The notes under the pieces: model-generated
Databases searched by the model: none
What the model was told of the DNA's origin: nothing
The model's input: only the letters and a program-made list of their open reading frames with translations
Source of the DNA: JANFXS01 sp022791155
Lineage (GTDB): Bacteria; Bacillota; Clostridia; Lachnospirales; Anaerotignaceae
Reading direction: 5' to 3'
Assembly: GCA_949743895.1 (NCBI GenBank)
Contig: CATJUX010000071.1
Span: 1 to 35,863 of the forward strand
Length of the DNA: 35,863 nt
Position numbers and translations under genes: made by a program
Shown: piece by piece, positions 17,485 through 24,253 of the stretch
Numbering within the stretch: the stretch's first letter is position 1
How the letters are laid out: each line of letters opens with the position of its first letter

Positions 17485-17823
17485 TTAAAGCTGCTTCTTG
17501 TTTTTCTCTCCCCATATACACAGCTGGTCTAATATTTCCATAAGCGAAATTCCTTTTTCAGAAAGGCTATATTCCACTTTGGGCGGTATTTGTGGATATT
17601 CATTTCGTATAATCAGCTTATCTCTTTCCAGTTCCTTCAGTGATGTGCTGAGCGTTTTGTGGGATATTGTTTTTATGTAGCGTTTCAGCTCGCTGTAGCG
17701 AACAATTTTGAACTCCATGAGACAATAGAGAATTGTCATTTTATATTTTCCGCTGATCAGCGACAGTGTATAGCTGAATCCTGTGTCTTCAAAATTCGAC
17801 TTTTCAATATACTCCTCGAACAT
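17485..17823 (-). CDS. HxlR family transcriptional regulator
   Basis: This 112-residue winged-helix protein shows the HxlR hallmarks: LISGKYKMTILYCLM, RYSELKRYIKTISHKTLS, then PPKVEYSLSEKG and the C-terminal IWGEKN. The cysteine often found just before the first motif in redox-sensing members is absent, so a thiol switch there is unlikely. AAGGAG precedes the ATG. It is divergent from a flavin oxidoreductase across 101 bases; HxlR proteins commonly repress such neighbours in response to electrophiles or quinones. The inference is that it controls that gene and itself. Confidence 0.92.
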   Translation of the reverse strand: MFEEYIEKSNFEDTGFSYTLSLISGKYKMTILYCLMEFKIVRYSELKRYIKTISHKTLSTSLKELERDKLIIRNEYPQIPPKVEYSLSEKGISLMEILDQLCIWGEKNKKQL

Positions 17824-17924
17824 GTATACTCTCCTTTAAGTTAGTATCTGATATAAATGTGCGTACTTTATTTATATTGTATGCTATGTTATAATTATAT
17901 CATAATATTTGGAGGTGTATATAT
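17824..17924. promoter_or_regulatory. Shared divergent promoter region, HxlR regulator and flavoprotein
   Basis: A perfect TATAAT at 17890-17895 lies about 30 bases before the flavoprotein ATG; its -35 is weak. Small inverted repeats, TACT...AGTA (17826-17829 with 17842-17845) and TATC-T-GATA (17845-17853), fall at the regulator end and are candidate HxlR sites. Confidence 0.45.
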
Positions 17925-18482
17925 ATGAGCAAAAAAATTTGTATATTAAACGGAAGCCCGCACACAAACGGGAACACAAATGAACTGATTAAAAGCTTTG
18001 TGAAAGGGGCAGAATCTGCCGGACATGAAGTGACTCGTTTTGACTTGCAAAAAATGAACATCAACGGCTGCCTGGGCTGCTGTGCTGGAGGAAAGGACAG
18101 CGAATGTCCATGTGTGCAGAAAGATGACATGTCAAAAATCTATCCCGTGTATAAAGAGGCCGACGTTGTGGTTCTGGCTTCACCAATGTATTACTGGGGT
18201 ATAAGCGGGCAGTTAAAATGCGCCTTTGATCGTTTGTTTGCAGTGGCTGAAATGAACTCAGCCTATCAAAATCCCAAAAAGGATTGCGCATTGCTCATGC
18301 CGGCTGAAGGTGACACAGAAAGCAATTTTGCACCTGTCAGAGCATTTTATGAGGGCTTAATCTCCAATTTGGGCTGGAAAAATGTCGGAATTGTGTATGC
18401 CGGCGGAAACATGAATGCTGGAGACATTTTGAACAAGCCAAAACAGCTTAAAGAGGCAGAAGAGTTAGGAAAATCCGTTTAA
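17925..18482 (+). CDS. Flavodoxin-fold NAD(P)H-dependent oxidoreductase
   Basis: This 185-residue protein belongs to the NADPH-dependent FMN reductase/iron-sulfur flavoprotein group. ILNGSPHTNGNTNEL (residues 7-21) is the FMN phosphate loop, and ASPMYYWGISGQLK in the middle is the isoalloxazine-binding segment. A cysteine cluster, Cys49-x2-Cys52-Cys53 and Cys61-x-Cys63, lies where iron-sulfur flavoproteins hold a cluster, but the spacing is not the classical one, so a cluster is uncertain. GGAGGTG precedes the ATG. Control by the divergent HxlR gene suggests detoxification of quinones or other electrophiles. Confidence 0.9.
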   Translation: MSKKICILNGSPHTNGNTNELIKSFVKGAESAGHEVTRFDLQKMNINGCLGCCAGGKDSECPCVQKDDMSKIYPVYKEADVVVLASPMYYWGISGQLKCAFDRLFAVAEMNSAYQNPKKDCALLMPAEGDTESNFAPVRAFYEGLISNLGWKNVGIVYAGGNMNAGDILNKPKQLKEAEELGKSV

Positions 18483-18962
18483 TTTTGGAACAGCCATAAA
18501 CATGCATTGCTTTCAGTTGGCAAGAACACACCGCGAAATAAAAGTCACGCGTTTCATAAATTTTTGAAAAATCGCTTTGGTGCATTACATTTTTGAATTT
18601 CTGCATGACAGTGGTATATGCTCTGTGCAGAAATTCATTTTTGATTTTTATGTTGTGAGCATTTGAACCGCTGGCCAAAAGGCCGGCTTTTTTCAAGCAT
18701 AAAATTTTTTGTTATACATTGCAAAACATTTTTGAAAATTTATTTTTTTGTATATAGCAATACTGCCTGATCAGTGGTATTATTTATAAAAAACTTGCAC
18801 ACAGAACAGAAATATGGATTGTCTCAAACATCAACTTCATTCTGAAACTTTTTGGCCATTGTGATTTGGCTGTTTGCCACAGTTTTGGATGGATATAATG
18901 TTTGTGACACCACAAAACATCAATTGCATGAACCCATGTCAGGCATGAACGGAGGCACAAAA
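18483..18962. other. Gene-free spacer between the flavoprotein and the DIP1984-type gene
   Basis: No gene is recognisable in these 480 bases. It contains a terminator at 18670-18693 and AT-rich DNA after it that probably holds the promoter of the DIP1984-type gene. The downstream gene's frame is open back to 18852 but without support. Confidence 0.55.
18670..18693 (+). terminator. Intrinsic terminator
   Basis: GCTGGCC pairs with GGCCGGC (one G-T pair) around an AAAA loop, followed by TTTTTT. It probably ends the flavoprotein transcript, although 190 bases after its stop. Confidence 0.7.
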
Positions 18963-19415
18963 ATGAAACTTGCCACAGCACTGTCAGAAAGAGCCGAACT
19001 TCAAAGGCATCTTTCTGAACTGGAAACACGGCTCAACAACAATTCAAAAGTTCAGGAAGGCGAGGCCCCTTCTGAAGCTCCAGAGCTTTTGCTGAAAGAG
19101 CTTGACGAAACGCTCACGCGCCTTGAAGAACTGATATGCCGCATAAATCTCACAAACGCAATGTGCAAACACAACGGAAAAACATTGACAGAATTGATTG
19201 GCCAAAGAGACTGTCTCAAAAAACGCATAAGCATAATGCGAAGCTTTCTTGACAGCGCCAGCCGCAAAACAGATCGCTATTCAAAGACCGAAATAAAAAT
19301 AGTGAGCACAATTCCCGTTTCAAAACTGCAAAAACAGGTTGACAAATTCTCCAAAGAACTGCGTGAAACCGACGGAAAAATTCAGGAGCTCAACTGGACA
19401 ACCGAATTGATTTGA
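18963..19415 (+). CDS. DIP1984 family (DUF6847) helical protein
   Basis: This 150-residue protein is recognised as a DIP1984/septicolysin-like family member by MKLATALSERAELQRHLSEL at its start, NSKVQEGEAP near residue 30, CRINLTNAM in the middle, the DRYSKTEIK stretch and the C-terminal signature ELNWTTELI. It is almost entirely helical with coiled-coil character and no membrane segment. The biochemical function of the family is not established. The ATG follows GGAGGC with a 7-base gap; an earlier in-frame start at 18852 has no such site. A candidate structured RNA with a tRNA-like arm begins within a few bases of its stop codon. Confidence 0.9.
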   Translation: MKLATALSERAELQRHLSELETRLNNNSKVQEGEAPSEAPELLLKELDETLTRLEELICRINLTNAMCKHNGKTLTELIGQRDCLKKRISIMRSFLDSASRKTDRYSKTEIKIVSTIPVSKLQKQVDKFSKELRETDGKIQELNWTTELI

Positions 19416-19420
19416 CAAAA

Positions 19421-19544
19421 CAAGCGGCAGAAGGTAGGGCCGGCGGTGTGGGCGCGATCTCACTGCAGTTGAGAATGAACTGCACTCATCGGCGTATGTC
19501 GGGCGCATACATGGGTTCGATTCCCAGCTTCAAACTTATGCCCA
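19421..19544 (+). ncRNA. Candidate structured RNA with tRNA-like D and T arms
   Basis: A T-arm-like hairpin lies at 19512-19526: stem TGGG/CCCA with the canonical seven-base loop TTCGATT. Just before it is a 5-base-pair, seven-base-loop arm (19494-19510, GTATG/CATAC). A D-arm-like hairpin lies at 19425-19442 (CGGC/GCCG, with AGAAGGTAGG containing the GG of D loops). Between them is a long hairpin, TGCAGTT (19464-19470) with AACTGCA (19478-19484), extended by CGCGAT with ATCGGCG. It is not an ordinary tRNA: no 7-base-pair acceptor stem or CCA is seen and the spacing is wrong. It resembles the tRNA mimicry of bacterial YrlA Y RNAs; that is inference. Confidence 0.5.
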
Positions 19545-19608
19545 GCAATGTCACAAATGCACAAACACAAAGCACATTCATCACCTTAACGCCAACCGTC
19601 GAAACGAG

Positions 19609-19638
19609 GGCGGGCCACGGGGAAACTGCCGCTTTTTT
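19609..19638 (+). terminator. Possible terminator of the structured RNA transcript
   Basis: GGCGG (19609-19613) with CTGCC (19626-19630, one G-T pair), then GC and TTTTTT at 19633-19638. It would end a DIP1984-RNA transcript about 220 bases after the stop codon. Confidence 0.45.
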
Positions 19639-19780
19639 GCTCAAATCATTTGGGCCGTCAAAACAGCCCTTCAAACCAAACATAGCTCATTTTCATGTTC
19701 AAGGCCATTTTTGCACAAAACAGAAAACATCTGCAAGCTTCGCAATTCAGTTTTGCACATGGCAATGTGTTGTGCATGGC

Positions 19781-19966
19781 TCATTTTTCTTTCTCAAAAA
19801 TCAAGTCAATCTCCTTGATTTTTCCATAGTCGCTGATTTCCACAGGAATGAATCCAACGTATGAAAAACCTTTCAGGGCATAGTCATCAATCACTTTTCT
19901 GTGCTCCTCAAAAATTGCGCCTATAAACTTGTTTCCTCTTATCCTTACATATTCATACTTTTTCAT
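19781..19966 (-). CDS. DUF4177 domain protein
   Basis: This 61-residue protein matches the DUF4177 family of short alpha/beta proteins: it opens MKKYEYVRI, and the centre has HRKVIDDYALKGFSYVGFIPVEI, the typical 'whole-protein' layout. Its function is unknown. The start at 19966 is chosen because GGAGGG lies upstream at the usual distance; the open frame runs to 20008 without support. It is monocistronic, between a structured-RNA locus and a decayed HxlR gene. Confidence 0.8.
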   Translation of the reverse strand: MKKYEYVRIRGNKFIGAIFEEHRKVIDDYALKGFSYVGFIPVEISDYGKIKEIDLIFEKEK

Positions 19967-20068
19967 GCAAAACCCTCCTTCGGCTGAATTTATATTATTG
20001 AATTTCAATAATTTTTATATCACAAAATTTGTTTGTATGTAAACAAAAATTTCTGCCCGCAACACCTG

Positions 20069-20290
20069 TCATTTTCCGTCACATTTCAGTTTATATTCTT
20101 CGCCCCAATTTTGCAGCGCGTGAAGCACAGGCGTGAGGCTTTCTTCCAGCGCCGTGAGTGAATATTCCGCTTTTGGCAAAACCTCTGCACAAACCTCTCT
20201 TTTAAACAATTCGCTTCCTTCATGCTGCGCCGCTGTGATGTCAAAACCTTTTGAAAAACTTTTCCCAAATGATTTTTTGTTGAGTTTGAA
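20069..20290 (-). pseudogene. Decayed HxlR family regulator (3' part)
   Basis: A frame with no start codon encodes 73 residues that align without gaps to the C-terminal two thirds of an HxlR protein: FKREVCAEVLPKAEYSLT then LTPVLHALQNWGEEYK. The first 30 residues (beginning FKLNKKSFG) match the recognition-helix region only in spacing and scattered identities. The frame hits a stop shortly upstream and the N-terminal helix of the domain is absent. I read this as a truncated, drifting pseudogene rather than a functional short protein. It is a different sequence from the intact HxlR gene at 17485-17823. Confidence 0.65.
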
Positions 20291-20659
20291 ATGGGAGGGG
20301 TTGTGGTTGTTGGTTTGATTTCAAGTTAGCAGCCATAAACAAATAGCTCTTACAAAGCAAATTCAGCAAATCCGTTTCAATTTCCACGCCAAAAAATGAT
20401 TTTATCACACAAGGCCCAAAATTTCTAACCCCATATGAATGCGCCAAACAAGCACAGCAGTCCACACATTTTTGCAAAAATTTCCGGCTTCTCGCTTTCA
20501 TGCAAAAAAAGGCGCGGCCCGCAAAAACGGAACCGCGCATTGTTGCCAAACAATTTTTAATGTACATTTGAGCCTTTGGCTCTGTGTTTTTGTTTTTTGC
20601 GGCACGGCTTTCCCGGTTATGCACAGTGCCGCTCAAAACATTTTTTCACCTGTTGTTTC
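20291..20659. other. Gene-free spacer
   Basis: Nothing coding is recognisable apart from possible further remains of the HxlR pseudogene at its left end. A minus-strand frame of about 130 codons (20241-20636) has no family features. A terminator lies at 20504-20538. Confidence 0.5.
20504..20538 (-). terminator. Terminator of the cysteine-rich peptide gene
   Basis: On the minus strand GCGCGG pairs with CCGCGC, with an inner CCG/CGG pair, followed by CTTTTTTTG. It is correctly oriented for the gene at 20660-20875. Confidence 0.75.
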
Positions 20660-20875
20660 TCATGCTTCGCACATTCCGCAGCCATTTCCGCCAATGCTGT
20701 TTCCGCAGCCACAGCAGCACAGAAGAAGAATCAGAATGATGATCCATGAGCAGTCGTCAGTGTTTGCTCCTCCAACATTATTTCCGCATCCGCAGAAAAG
20801 GAAAAGAAGAATGATGATCCAAAGAATGTTGTTGCCTTCCTCGCAGTTGTTATTGTTGCAACCAAAAAAACCCAT
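20660..20875 (-). CDS. Small cysteine-rich two-helix membrane peptide
   Basis: This 71-residue peptide begins MGFFGCNNNNC and contains two hydrophobic helices, WIIILLFLFCGCGNN and WIIILILLLCCCGCGNS, each ending in a CGCGN motif. The two halves are clearly an internal duplication. It has 11 cysteines. Such peptides are widespread in clostridia and are often labelled chorion class high-cysteine proteins; their function is unknown, possibly spore-coat or envelope related. The start at 20875 follows AGGAGG at a good distance; the frame is open to 20989 without support. A terminator follows the gene. Confidence 0.75.
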   Translation of the reverse strand: MGFFGCNNNNCEEGNNILWIIILLFLFCGCGNNVGGANTDDCSWIIILILLLCCCGCGNSIGGNGCGMCEA

Positions 20876-21046
20876 TGTTATAATCCTCCTAAAAACATTT
20901 GGTTTATAGTCAATTCTATGCGCCCATGGCAAAAATATTGACTGAAAAATGAAATTTTTATCGGTACAAGCCGCAATATGTTCAATCACAGTTTTCGGCT
21001 TATGTCCATAAAATGGTATTGAACCGATTTTTATGGATGTGTAACT

Positions 21047-21928
21047 ATGATCAACGCGTTGGAAACAATAAACGCAAAAGCCCCTCCCTCAATCACCGGG
21101 AGAGGCATTGGAATTGCTGTTCTTGACACCGGAATTTGTCCTTTGAAGGATTTCACATTGCCATATAACCGAATAGTTGCTTTCAAGGATTTTGTGAACA
21201 ACATATCCCGGCCATATGATGACAATGGCCATGGCACGCACGTGGCTGGAATAGCCGCGGGAAACGGCTATTTAAGCGGCGGAAAATATCACGGGGTTGC
21301 CGTTGAAAGCAACATAATTTCGCTGAAAATACTTGACGAAATGGGCAACGGAACGGCCACAGCCGCCATAAACGCCCTCAGATGGGTGCATTTCAACAAA
21401 GAAAAATATAACATAAGAATTGTTAACCTTTCAATTGGCACCGATGACAAAAGCGTGTCGTCGCCACTGATCAAAGCTGTCAACTCACTTTGGGAAAGCG
21501 GCGTTGTGGTTGTGTGCGCCGCCGGAAACGACGAAAGCCATGGCATAGCCTCGCCGGGCATAAGCCCGCGCATATTGACTGTTGGAAGCGTTGAAGAGCC
21601 CTCTGTGTTCAAAATAAAAGATAAAAACACTGTTTATTTCAAGCCCGATATATTTGCTCCCGGCGAAAACATAATATCGTGCAAAGCCAGCGATTTTTCA
21701 TTCACAGGCAAAAGACGCGGCGTTGACAGAGTTGTTGACACAAACTATGTTAAAATGAGCGGCACGTCAATGTCAACCCCAATGATCAGTGGCGCCTGTG
21801 CGTTGATATTGCAGTTCAACAGCAGCCTTTCAGCCGGAAAAGTGAAAAATATAATAACAAAAAACAAAGGCCAAAACGGGCTTTTGGACATTGGCTCCGT
21901 TTTCCGCGGAACAAGCGAATGGCCATAA
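21047..21928 (+). CDS. Intracellular subtilisin-like serine protease (S8, AprX-like)
   Basis: This 293-residue protease has the full catalytic set: Asp27 in AVLDTGI, His62 in DNGHGTHVAGIAAG, oxyanion Asn161 in CAAGND, and Ser241 in SGTSMSTPMISGA. It has neither signal peptide nor propeptide, so it should act in the cytoplasm, as AprX/IspA-type subtilases do. AprX-type proteins usually carry a longer N-terminal region, so this is a minimal catalytic domain. The ribosome binding site is weak (GGATGTG upstream of the ATG). The last 32 codons and the following terminator are duplicated at 24062-24196. It is probably monocistronic. Confidence 0.9.
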   Translation: MINALETINAKAPPSITGRGIGIAVLDTGICPLKDFTLPYNRIVAFKDFVNNISRPYDDNGHGTHVAGIAAGNGYLSGGKYHGVAVESNIISLKILDEMGNGTATAAINALRWVHFNKEKYNIRIVNLSIGTDDKSVSSPLIKAVNSLWESGVVVVCAAGNDESHGIASPGISPRILTVGSVEEPSVFKIKDKNTVYFKPDIFAPGENIISCKASDFSFTGKRRGVDRVVDTNYVKMSGTSMSTPMISGACALILQFNSSLSAGKVKNIITKNKGQNGLLDIGSVFRGTSEWP

Positions 21929-21966
21929 CGTCAAAAAGAGACGGCTGTTCAACACGCCGTCTCTTT
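21832..21966 (+). repeat. Direct duplication of the subtilase tail, left copy
   Basis: These 135 bases (last 32 codons of the subtilase plus its terminator) recur at 24062-24196 with two substitutions, both outside the coding part. Upstream of the block similarity falls sharply but a diverged match continues for about 35 bases. The copies bracket a two-gene AT-rich segment. Confidence 0.9.
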
Positions 21967-21972
21967 CTTTTT
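21935..21972 (+). terminator. Terminator of the subtilase gene
   Basis: An 11-base-pair perfect stem, AAAGAGACGGC with GCCGTCTCTTT, and a 10-base loop are followed by CTTTTT, seven bases after the stop codon. Confidence 0.9.
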
Positions 21973-21997
21973 CATTCAGAATTTTTTGTTTGTTAAA

Positions 21998-23131
21998 TTA
22001 TCTCTGTTCTGTATACACATCATCTTCGATCACTATTTCAACAACATATCCTCCCAAATTTCCAAAACAATCTGATAATATTATGCACATAAAAAAGCTG
22101 ACAGTTGCTCCTGCAACAGTCCCCGCCGGCCCTGCAACAGAGCTTCCAAGAGCTCCCCCAACTGTGCTGCTTATCAGTTTGCCAACTCCAAGCTTAGTTA
22201 ATGTCCCCAAGCCAATCCCCGATAAATATCCAACCCAGCTTCCGCCTATCACTGCTGCCGTTGACCATGTCTTTTTTCCTATTTTTTTGTCTGCATCTGT
22301 CAAATCATTTTCAATTGCCAAACCCAATTCAAGGGCGTCTAATGCTATGCTTGAAACTAATATGGTTTTTCTTCCAACCTTCACTATTTTTGAAGCTCCA
22401 TTTATATTTTTTGATAACTCATTTAATCTCCAACGACTGAATATATTTACACTATCTTCTATAACCTGAAGTGTTCCCACTGATTCAATCATCACATTCG
22501 CTTTAGAAACTTGAGAATTAGTCATTTTTATAAAATCTCCTGTTTCCAATTCGATAACAAACTTTGTCCACGCTCTGTCAGTTTTTTCATCATAAATTCC
22601 ATTCTCTTTCAGCGGGCCATAGCCAAGCTCATTAAGCAATTTTTGCAGTTGTTTCACTTTATTTTCATTAATATCTATATACCAATTGAGTTCATTTGTT
22701 TTTGAAATCACTTTATCAAGCATTGATATGCCGCACAGCTTCAATTGATTTAACGCAGTGATAATTTGCGCAGCATTTTTATTTTTTATATATACGTCTT
22801 TCTTTTTTGCATTCAAAATATCTCTTATAATTATTTTTGCAACAGGCTCAAACATTTTGCTTAACTCTTTTTTGCAATTGTTTTTAGTAATTTTATATTT
22901 TGAAACTACATGTGAATACTTTTTTGAAGCCAAATTTCTTTCAATATCTTCATATAGATCATAATATCTGTTTCTTCCCCTGTCTTTTCCAATAAGTCCA
23001 CTTAAACATGAATTGTTTATTAAATCAAAATAAGCATTGCCCCCCGCCGTTCTTCCATTGCTTCCCTTCAATTCCTTTGCCAAATTCACATATCCTTCCT
23101 TTTCATTTGTAAAAATCATAGCTTCCAACAT
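21998..23131 (-). CDS. Peptidoglycan-binding-like protein with glycine-rich C-terminus
   Basis: I do not recognise the whole 377-residue protein. Residues about 157-192 (VKQLQKLLNELGYGP... TDRAWTKFV) match the pattern of a PG_binding_1 domain. Residues about 255-355 are hydrophobic and rich in Gly/Ala/Ser (for example LISSTVGGALGSSVAGPAG), a glycine-zipper-like segment that may insert in membranes, as in some secreted effectors. The N-terminal 150 residues are Lys/Asn-rich and helical. There is no signal peptide. The gene is clearly more AT-rich than its neighbours and its codon use differs, suggesting transfer. No good ribosome binding site is seen, so the start (23131, or Met at 23119) is uncertain. 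It may be an effector or phage-derived protein. Confidence 0.65.
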   Translation of the reverse strand: MLEAMIFTNEKEGYVNLAKELKGSNGRTAGGNAYFDLINNSCLSGLIGKDRGRNRYYDLYEDIERNLASKKYSHVVSKYKITKNNCKKELSKMFEPVAKIIIRDILNAKKKDVYIKNKNAAQIITALNQLKLCGISMLDKVISKTNELNWYIDINENKVKQLQKLLNELGYGPLKENGIYDEKTDRAWTKFVIELETGDFIKMTNSQVSKANVMIESVGTLQVIEDSVNIFSRWRLNELSKNINGASKIVKVGRKTILVSSIALDALELGLAIENDLTDADKKIGKKTWSTAAVIGGSWVGYLSGIGLGTLTKLGVGKLISSTVGGALGSSVAGPAGTVAGATVSFFMCIILSDCFGNLGGYVVEIVIEDDVYTEQR

Positions 23132-23321
23132 TCAAAAAACATCATATTATGCAATATTATTCAACATAAAAACAAAATTTCATCACAATCAACAAATATA
23201 TATGCACATTTAGTAACAAAGTCATCAAAAATAATTTCCGTTTATAAAATTGTAATGCGCTTCAATGCGTGATATAATTATATTGTTCAACCATTTTTGC
23301 AAACCATTCAGGAGGCATATT

Positions 23322-23951
23322 ATGAAAAAAGTATACCTGCCTTTTAGTGACAAAAACAAAGAACTCATTGACAAATTTGCCGGAAATGACAAAAATTTGT
23401 GTTATATAGAAGCCTTCCAAATGTATTACATTCGGTATAGCCGTGCATTTTTAATAGCCATATCCTCTGACCAAACAATATACATCAACAACTGTCAGCC
23501 GTGGGACTGGGAGGGCGAACCAAAGCTCATAAAAATATTGCCTGAAGAGATACTCAAAATCAAAATCCACACAGCATATTGGTTTCACATGATTCTTGGG
23601 TTTGCTTTGTCCATTTTGGTTTTTGCTTTTGCAGCCAGCATGTTTCCATCAGCAAGGCATTATGTGGCAGAAATCATATTGCTTGTAACAGCTTTATATT
23701 GCATTTTAGCAAATCTAATTTTCCCTTGCATGAAGTTGACAATATTAACCTCAAACCCACTTTGTGCAAACATAAAAAGAGGGCCATTCTTCTCTGGTTC
23801 CAAAAGCTGTTTCAAATTGAAACTAAACTTTTTTGGCCCTTCATATATCTCAAAAAAATGTGATTCCAATTTCACAAATTTCATAAAATTTGAACATCGT
23901 GTCAAAAAATTCAGTTTATATAAAAATCAAAAACATACCAATGGGCGCTGA
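23322..23951 (+). CDS. Hypothetical two-helix membrane protein
   Basis: This 209-residue protein of unknown family has an N-terminal soluble region (about 25-80, alternating hydrophobic strands such as YSRAFLIAISSDQTIYI, suggestive of a bacterial PH-like fold). Two membrane helices (about 87-107 and 114-135) and a basic cytoplasmic tail follow. The tail loses any clear pattern after residue 145, so a frameshift near the end is possible. The ATG at 23322 follows GGAGGC. It is divergent from the 377-residue gene and shares the duplicated flanks and AT-rich composition. A partner or immunity role for that gene is a guess. Confidence 0.6.
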   Translation: MKKVYLPFSDKNKELIDKFAGNDKNLCYIEAFQMYYIRYSRAFLIAISSDQTIYINNCQPWDWEGEPKLIKILPEEILKIKIHTAYWFHMILGFALSILVFAFAASMFPSARHYVAEIILLVTALYCILANLIFPCMKLTILTSNPLCANIKRGPFFSGSKSCFKLKLNFFGPSYISKKCDSNFTNFIKFEHRVKKFSLYKNQKHTNGR

Positions 23952-23975
23952 ACGCAAAACAAATTTAACGCCCGT

Positions 23976-24158
23976 TTGCAAAAAAACACAAAAGTTTTCC
24001 GTTTCAGCCAATTTTCAACAATTGCTGGCATTGTGATTTTTCCGTTCAAAAGCCTCCCTCAAGCCGGAAAAGTGAAAAATATAATAACAAAAAACAAAGG
24101 CCAAAACGGGCTTTTGGACATTGGCTCCGTTTTCCGCGGAACAAGCGAATGGCCATAA
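23976..24158 (+). pseudogene. Subtilase tail fragment
   Basis: Codons from 24062 to the stop at 24156-24158 are identical to the last 32 codons of the subtilase at 21047-21928. The preceding 20 or so codons (IVIFPFKSLPQAGK) still resemble the subtilase segment ALILQFNSSLSAGK but have diverged. The catalytic domain is missing and there is no ribosome binding site, so this is a non-functional remnant left by the duplication. Confidence 0.8.
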
Positions 24159-24196
24159 CATCACAAAGAGACGGCTGTTCAACACGCCGTCTCTTT
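24062..24196 (+). repeat. Direct duplication of the subtilase tail, right copy
   Basis: Right partner of 21832-21966, 2230 bases away, in the same orientation, with two mismatches in 135 bases. Confidence 0.9.
24165..24196. terminator. Duplicated terminator, now also downstream of the kor operon
   Basis: Same 11-base-pair stem as at 21935-21966. It lies 58 bases beyond the korC-type stop on the opposite strand, and its symmetric stem may terminate that operon too. Confidence 0.6.
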
Positions 24197-24253
24197 GTGT
24201 TTTGTTCTATTCAGCATTCCAGGGGGAATTGGTCTGCAATGATATATCAAAAG

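Noticed and set aside
19421..19544. A selenocysteine or other true tRNA gene
   Set aside because: The T arm is convincing, but no 7-9 base-pair acceptor stem, no CCA-like 3' end and no correctly spaced D and anticodon arms could be drawn. Kept as a tRNA-like candidate only.
20241..20636. Minus-strand open frame of 131 codons
   Set aside because: Its translation has no family features and it overlaps the HxlR remnant in another frame and a terminator hairpin.
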